Shown here piece after piece: positions 58,901-64,000 of a DNA stretch of 64,000 nt. Origin of the DNA: Solen grandis (lineage: Eukaryota > Mollusca > Bivalvia > Adapedonta > Solenidae). The DNA is taken from the NCBI GenBank assembly GCA_021229015.1, contig CM037783.1, positions 11,293,324 to 11,357,323 of the forward strand. Reading direction: 5' to 3'. Made by a program: the position numbers and the translations under genes. Each line of letters starts with the position of its first letter. The first letter of the stretch is position 1. The notes under the pieces are model-generated. The model had not been told where the DNA came from and ran no database searches. It saw nothing but the letters and a program-made list of their open reading frames with translations.

Positions 58901-61900
58901 TTCAGGTATACAGAGTTGAAAGATTCAGAAAATTTCACTTGTCCTAAACACATTTTAGTTCATCAAATCAAGAAATGTACAAAAGATGTTCAGATTTTTC
59001 ACTTGCCCTGCACATAAATCTTTAGAGAGGGAATATTCTTCCTATACTGTCATAAAATATTTTTTTGCTTATGTTATACTGTTATTCATTTCTTTTCATT
59101 TGTTACAGACTTTGCATGTTTTGTAAGTGTTATGTGTTAGATATCATTAATGTACCTTTTCAGGTGTTATTCATGAGGATCTACATCTTTTCGTTGAAAC
59201 AAATGTACCAAAGTCAAAGAAGAAACAGAAGGTGATACTGGGTGTAGGGGACTCAAAGATTGGAAATGCCATTTCAGAAGATATGGGAGTGAACTGTCAA
59301 CATACAGGGGTTGTACCAGAGGTTATCAGAGGTAAGGAAAATAGTGGAATCATTAAGCCATTTTTGCCAGTATTTCAGTTCCTAATTTGGTCACTTGTTA
59401 AATGCTTGTTTCAATGAGCAAAGTAATGAAAAAAATTCTTTGAAAATATTATTTTAATATATTCTATATGTTACCCATATAAATGGATCACAAGATTAAA
59501 GAGATTTAAAGATCTGACCTTCTGATTCATGTAACTTTAATTTTTTGTTTTATTGATTTGTTAATATGTGTATGTTTTAAAATAAATTTCTTTGGAATAC
59601 ATTATGTAAATTTATGCTGCAGAAAACGCAAAATCTATACTTGATGAATAAAAGATGTTAAATTTACATATCATAACTATTAAGGTAATTCGGTAATCCT
59701 TTTCAATACCAGTACATAAGTATATTATAAGGAGGGAGGGGGTGTCTCTTCTATACATAAGTATATTATAAGGAGGGAGGGGGTGTCTCTTCTCTCTTTT
59801 TCTATCTTTTCCTCTTTTTTTTTTTATTTCAATTTTTACACATTATCATCTTTGAAATTCTACAGATGTGAATAAAACCATTTTTAGCTCACCTGAGCAC
59901 AACGTGCTCAAGGTGAGCTTTTGTGATTGACCGGCGTGCAATTTGGCTTGTTTTATTAGTATTATGAATGCTCACCATTGTTTTGCTGAAAATAATTAAT
60001 CTTAATCAAATAATAGACTTGTGATGGAAATTCAACTTCTCCCTTCCACAGGTGTCAGGATGCACTTCCACAACCTGGTGAAGGGTCTGACAGAAGTGTC
60101 GGCCAGCAAGGCCCAGCTGGGTCTCGGACACAGTTACTCCCGCTGCAAGGTCAAATTCAATGTGAATCGTGTTGACAACATGATCATCCAGAGCATCAGC
60201 TTGCTGGACCAGCTTGATAAAAACATCAATACCTTCGCAATGAGGATCCGGTATGTCATTACATGCTATCATTGTTAAATGATGCCCATTTGTCTTTGAG
60301 AAATCTCAAATTTTACTTCGGAACAGTAAGATTGAACAACACCTTAAATGTTTATTCAAAGTCATTAGCCGGTAATCAAGGAAAAACAGTCAGTTACACC
60401 AAACATCCTTTTAAATTTAAAGTAATGGTGAAGATAAATAAAACTTGGGATGGAGTTGACTTCTCAGTTCAAATGATTGAGTAATCTTAGTATCAAAATT
60501 GCTACTAATCTTGCAGTGCTATTTAAACCTAACTAACCTCCCTGCTGTGTTTCCAGAGAGTGGTATTCGTATCACTTCCCAGAGCTGATCAAGATCGTCA
60601 GTGACAACCATCTGTATGTTAAGTTGGCACGCCTTATTAAGAACCGCAAAGAACTAACGCCAGAGAAGATGGAAGAAATGCAGGAGATTGTCATGGATGA
60701 TGCCAAGGTGAAGGCCATCGTTGATGCCAGCAAGTCCTCAATGGGTAAGATGTGTTCAATAACACTTTATGTAGTGATAGCATTTGTTTTGAATTTTAAT
60801 GAGTCCAAGGGACTTGGGGTCATAGAAAGAGTTGAATCAAAAGCAAACAAAACTGCCTAAAATCCAACTGTGCCATCCTAATTCTTTAAAGTCAACCCTG
60901 CAACCATGACATCATTTCAAGACTTGTTTCTCTTTTATTTATCAGAAAAACTGCATTTTAAACTTAATATTTGAAACCATTCTAGGGAGGAGCTCTTGCA
61001 TTATTGCAAAGTACTGGAAATAGATCATTTTCAGTTCATAACATGAGTGTAGAATGGATATCATAAGAGAAAGGTTTTTTATGCCCCCACCAAAAATAGT
61101 GGGGAGGGGTGGGGGGATATAGATTTGTCTTTGTCCGTTTTTCCCGAAACTTTGTGATACGCATAACTCTAAAAAGTATTTGTACTACATGTGATATGCA
61201 TAACTCTAAAAAGTATTTGTACTACAGACTTGAAACTTCAAAGATATATTATTCAGGACATGAACTTGCACACTGGGTATTTTCAATAACCACCGATGAA
61301 GTTGATAGAATTATGGGCCTTTGTTTTTGAAAAAAATATGAAATTTTATGCTTGTGACGCATGTAACTCTGAAAGTATTTATACTTCTGACTTGAAACTT
61401 CACAAATATATTACTCAGGACATAAACTTTTGCACCTGGGTATTTTTATCGGATCACCATTAACATTTTCAGAACTATAGGCCTTTGTTTAGGAAAAATA
61501 TAGAATTTTAATTTTATGGAGCCAACAACTCGAAAAGTGTTTATATTACAAACTTGAAGCTTCATAGATATATTATTCAGGGCATACACTTGTTCATCTA
61601 GGTGTTTTAATTGATAATTTTTTATTGCTGTGCTCTCTTCTTTATTTGCCAGTGCATTTTTATGACCCCCACCAAAAAATGAGGCATATAGATTTGTCTT
61701 TGTCCGTCTGTCCATCCCAAAACTTTGACACAGGTAACTATGAAGGTATTTGTGCTACAGACTTTAAACTTCATGGATATATTACTCAGGATATGACTTG
61801 CGCACCTGGGTGTTGGCCTTTGTTTTAGAAAAAGCGATGGGTGGGGGCATCTGTGTCCTCTGGACACAATTCTAGTTAGTCAGATATTCTCAGGTGCAGG

Positions 61901-64000
61901 GGTACAGATAAGGTGCGTATTTGCGTAATTACGCAAATAAAATAGATAAAAACCCAATTCTTTTAAAATTCTAGCGTATCAAAAAGCAATTAAAAATTAG
62001 ATTACTCAAATATCCAAAATATTAAAGCGTACTGGTATGCAACATTTTGAATCAGAGTGATCTTTACAAATATTCGTATATGTTTGACTGGTTACTTGCG
62101 AATCCGCAAAATAGACTTCAAACGATTTCCGGTAATTTCTTACTTTGGGTTCCATTCAAGTAAAACATAAATCCAGTCTGTCTTATTAGTTCATCTGACG
62201 CTTTTCTATTCGTTTGCTTCAAATATGGTTACACAAGGCAGGAAGAAACGGGTAAATGTTTAAAAAAAAAACACTGAGTAGATACCTAGCACTGCAAACC
62301 AAACGTCAGGCATTTGTCTCGCAATAATTGACGATCTGGAAGTTGAGATAGAGTCGATAGCATCCAATTCCATGTTAACCAGTAAATAATTTGTTTTAAT
62401 TCAATAGTTAAAAGTGCTAAATCTTTGGATCAAGAAGATCAAATATGATTGAATGTTTTTTTTTATTTAATTGTTGAGGAGCTAATAATAAATCCTGCAT
62501 ATGATAATTGTTAAATTGACATTTTTGCATACAAGAACAGCAGGCGCATATATCAGTAAGAACATGTACTGTTATTTCAATTCCAAAATTAAGTTGATGA
62601 AAAAAAAGCAATTGACTTAATTTTGATAGAGTAACCATATTTTCATTACTCAATTAAAATTGTGAAAACCCAATTCCTTGAAAAATTGATGAGTAAATAC
62701 CCAATTGACCTCAAACCTTATCTGTAGCCCTGTCAGGTGCATTAATAAGGTAAGAAATGATACATTTTTATGAAAATCCTTTTAACAAAAATATTCCTGT
62801 TTGGTTTTATTTACACTTCTATTGAAGAATATTTCCATGGTTTTATTTACACTTCTATTGAAGAACATTTCCATTTGCAGGTATGGATATTTCGCCCATT
62901 GACCTTATCAACATTGAGGTGTTTGCAACAAAAGTTATCTCCCTTGTGGAGTATAGGAAGAGCCTCAGTGATTACTTGCGGAGCAAGATGAACAGCATTG
63001 CCCCAAATCTGTCCACACTGATCGGAGACCAGGTAGCTATTGCTGTTAATATTCAGCCCAGTAACTTGTTGGCCCCACTTTTCTAAGAAAAACAGTGGAA
63101 CCATTGTCATGACCCTCTCGTTGGTGCTGGATCAGGTTTTCATGCAGGTCAGGGTTCGACGTTAACTTTTTTGAGAGCTGGACCAGTGGTACAGTAACAT
63201 AGAAAACCTACTAGACCTGACCTTAACTGAACTAGACCAAAGTGTAAAACACATACATTCCATACTTAGATCAATATACTTTATCAAATATTAGAGGTCT
63301 ACAAAATCCTTTTTTATGCACAGAAGTTGGAAGTTGGGGTTCTGAAAGAAATTAGTTTAAATTACTCTGGTTTAATTTCTTTGAATACTTCTCATGATTA
63401 TTCTGATATGATAATCTGTCATCTTGTGAAAGCAAAGATTGGAATATTACACTTAGTCTTAAGTGATAACAAAATCATGTTGTAATTACTGTTCTATCTT
63501 TTCAAGGTGGGTGCTCGACTGATCGCCCATGCTGGCAGCCTAACTAATTTGGCCAAGTACCCTGCATCCACAGTACAGATCTTGGGGGCAGAGAAGGCTC
63601 TCTTCAGGTATTGTAAAACACTTGAACTTTACAAGTCCCAAATAATTTTTTAACTCACCTGAGCACATGTCTGTCCGTCCGTCCATCGTCCGTCCATCAT
63701 CCACAATTAGGTTGTTTGCACTCTAGCATCTTCATTTCTTAAGCAATCATGTTTAAATTTTATGACAATGTTTATTACCATAATATCTCAGCCAAGTTCG
63801 ATTATGGCTGATATCGGGTTATTAAGTCAGGAGTTATGTCCCTTTTAATATTGAAAAAATGACAATTTTCAGTTTGTTTGCACTCTAGCATCTTCATTTC
63901 TTAAGCAATCATCTTCAAACTTTATGACAATGTTCCATTCAAATATATTGTTCAGGGCTCTGAAGACTAAGGGGAACACACCTAAATATGGGTTGATCTT
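55906..64000 (+). CDS. NOP56: NOP56, box C/D snoRNP core protein (3' end outside window)
   Basis: Exons: 55906-55908 (coding part is the ATG only, donor GTGAGT), 58525-58732, 59164-59331, 60052-60250, 60557-60744, 62881-63032, 63507-63607 and 63956-64000 (continues). All junctions are GT-AG and in frame, giving about 354 residues here; the vertebrate protein is about 590. Recognisable stretches: [20 protein letters not shown] (NOP5 N-terminal domain), [51 protein letters not shown] and [19 protein letters not shown] (NOSIC region), [20 protein letters not shown], then the Nop domain with [20 protein letters not shown] and [20 protein letters not shown]. Known role: with NOP58, fibrillarin and SNU13 it forms nucleolar snoRNPs that guide rRNA 2'-O-methylation. 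The KKE/D-rich tail lies beyond the window. Confidence 0.97.
55910..57565. other. NOP56 intron 1, unrecognised part
   Basis: AT-rich intronic DNA with no shared repeat. No box C/D pair with proper spacing was found by eye. Confidence 0.4.
57570..58047 (-). mobile_element. HINE-like element, 3'-truncated, reverse
   Basis: The 5' end is on the right (CAGGTGAGTGATTCAGGGCC, ATCATGGTCCTCTTGTTT). Units carry ACACTCTAGAGGCCACATTT and CATGAGGTCAAATCTTAG three times. No hairpin end on the left. In NOP56 intron 1. Confidence 0.75.
59882..59955 (-). mobile_element. Solo 3' end of a pearl/HINE-like element
   Basis: TTTTAGCTCACCTGAGCACA with the hairpin GAGCAC-AAC-GTGCTC and AAGGTGAGCTTTTGTGAT, then GCAATTTGGCTTG. 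About 75 bp, in NOP56 intron 3. Confidence 0.75.
61079..61875 (+). mobile_element. HINE-like element (ATGCCCCCACC family), forward copy
   Basis: Starts TTATGCCCCCACCAAAAATA. Units carry GCATAACTCTAAAAAGTATT and GACTTGAAACTTC. A second start-like block at 61660 suggests a partial nested copy. It ends with a hairpin (GTGTCC-TCT-GGACAC), AATT and CTAG at 61872-61875, followed by TTAG. In NOP56 intron 5. Confidence 0.78.
61897..62732. mobile_element. Non-autonomous hAT-like element
   Basis: Ends are CAGGGGTACAGATAAGGT and, read inward from the right, CAGGGCTACAGATAAGGT. TCAGGTG flanks both sides (61890-61896 and 62733-62739; 8 bp if one C was lost). The interior is AT-rich with GCGTAATTACGC near the left end. 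No transposase. It starts 22 bp after the preceding Helitron-like element, in NOP56 intron 5. Confidence 0.78.
63649..63935 (-). mobile_element. HINE-like element, short reverse copy close to a splice acceptor
   Basis: The 3'-end motif TTAACTCACCTGAGCACATG is on the left. Units carry GCACTCTAGCATCTTCATTT twice and GGAGTTATGTCCCTTTTAAT, reversed relatives of the units at 44347-45469. The last unit ends about 20 bp before the NOP56 exon-8 acceptor at 63955. Confidence 0.7.

Noticed and set aside
55909..63955. Intronic box C/D or H/ACA snoRNAs in NOP56
   Set aside because: NOP56 introns host snoRNAs in vertebrates, so I looked for RUGAUGA with CUGA at 60-100 bp and for paired H/ACA boxes. Isolated TGATGA-like words (for example near 59643) have no partner. 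A covariance-model search would decide.

Overview
The window is eukaryotic, AT-rich and intron-bearing (GT-AG splice sites throughout). It almost certainly comes from a bivalve mollusc. The genes are animal-type (syntaxin-18, NOP56, a Deltex-family ubiquitin ligase, two C2H2 zinc-finger proteins). The noncoding DNA is packed with repeats typical of bivalves: pearl-like elements that carry tandem ~160-bp or ~320-bp units and end in a hairpin plus CTAA/CTAG, several tRNA-headed SINEs, and TTAA-flanked MITEs. I cannot name the species from sequence alone.

Layout. 1-17 kb: SINEs, a C2H2 zinc-finger terminal exon (3258-4307, minus), a complete but dead hAT transposon with 8-bp target duplications (4978-7651), foldback MITEs, and a pearl-like element (15735-17028). 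17-27 kb: a second zinc-finger gene (17185-23237, minus, three exons), its introns holding further repeats, then a large inverted repeat (25896-26770) in the divergent interval before the next gene. 27-38.6 kb: a small Deltex-type E3 ligase (28012-38142, plus, three coding exons). Its 8.2-kb second coding intron holds a pearl-like tandem array with an assembly gap, a broken LINE, and a Helitron-like element nested inside that LINE. 38.6-43.8 kb: intergenic repeats between two convergent genes. 43.9-55.7 kb: syntaxin-18 (minus, eleven coding exons). 55.7-55.9 kb: a 208-bp bidirectional promoter. 55.9-64 kb: NOP56 (plus), running off the right edge in its eighth exon.

The genes do not form one pathway. 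Syntaxin-18 is an ER Qa-SNARE, NOP56 is a box C/D snoRNP core protein, the Deltex protein is a RING-DTC ubiquitin ligase, and the two zinc-finger proteins look like tandem paralogues. The most notable observations are: (i) several repeat families with one shared architecture (subterminal inverted repeats, tandem units, 3' hairpin, CTAA/CTAG end), which points to Helentron/HINE-type elements; (ii) a Helitron-like insertion that can be placed almost to the base because it splits a LINE reading frame; (iii) an inverted-repeat block between the zinc-finger and Deltex genes; (iv) an apparent 1-bp frameshift in syntaxin-18 exon 1; and (v) the tight head-to-head STX18/NOP56 pair.
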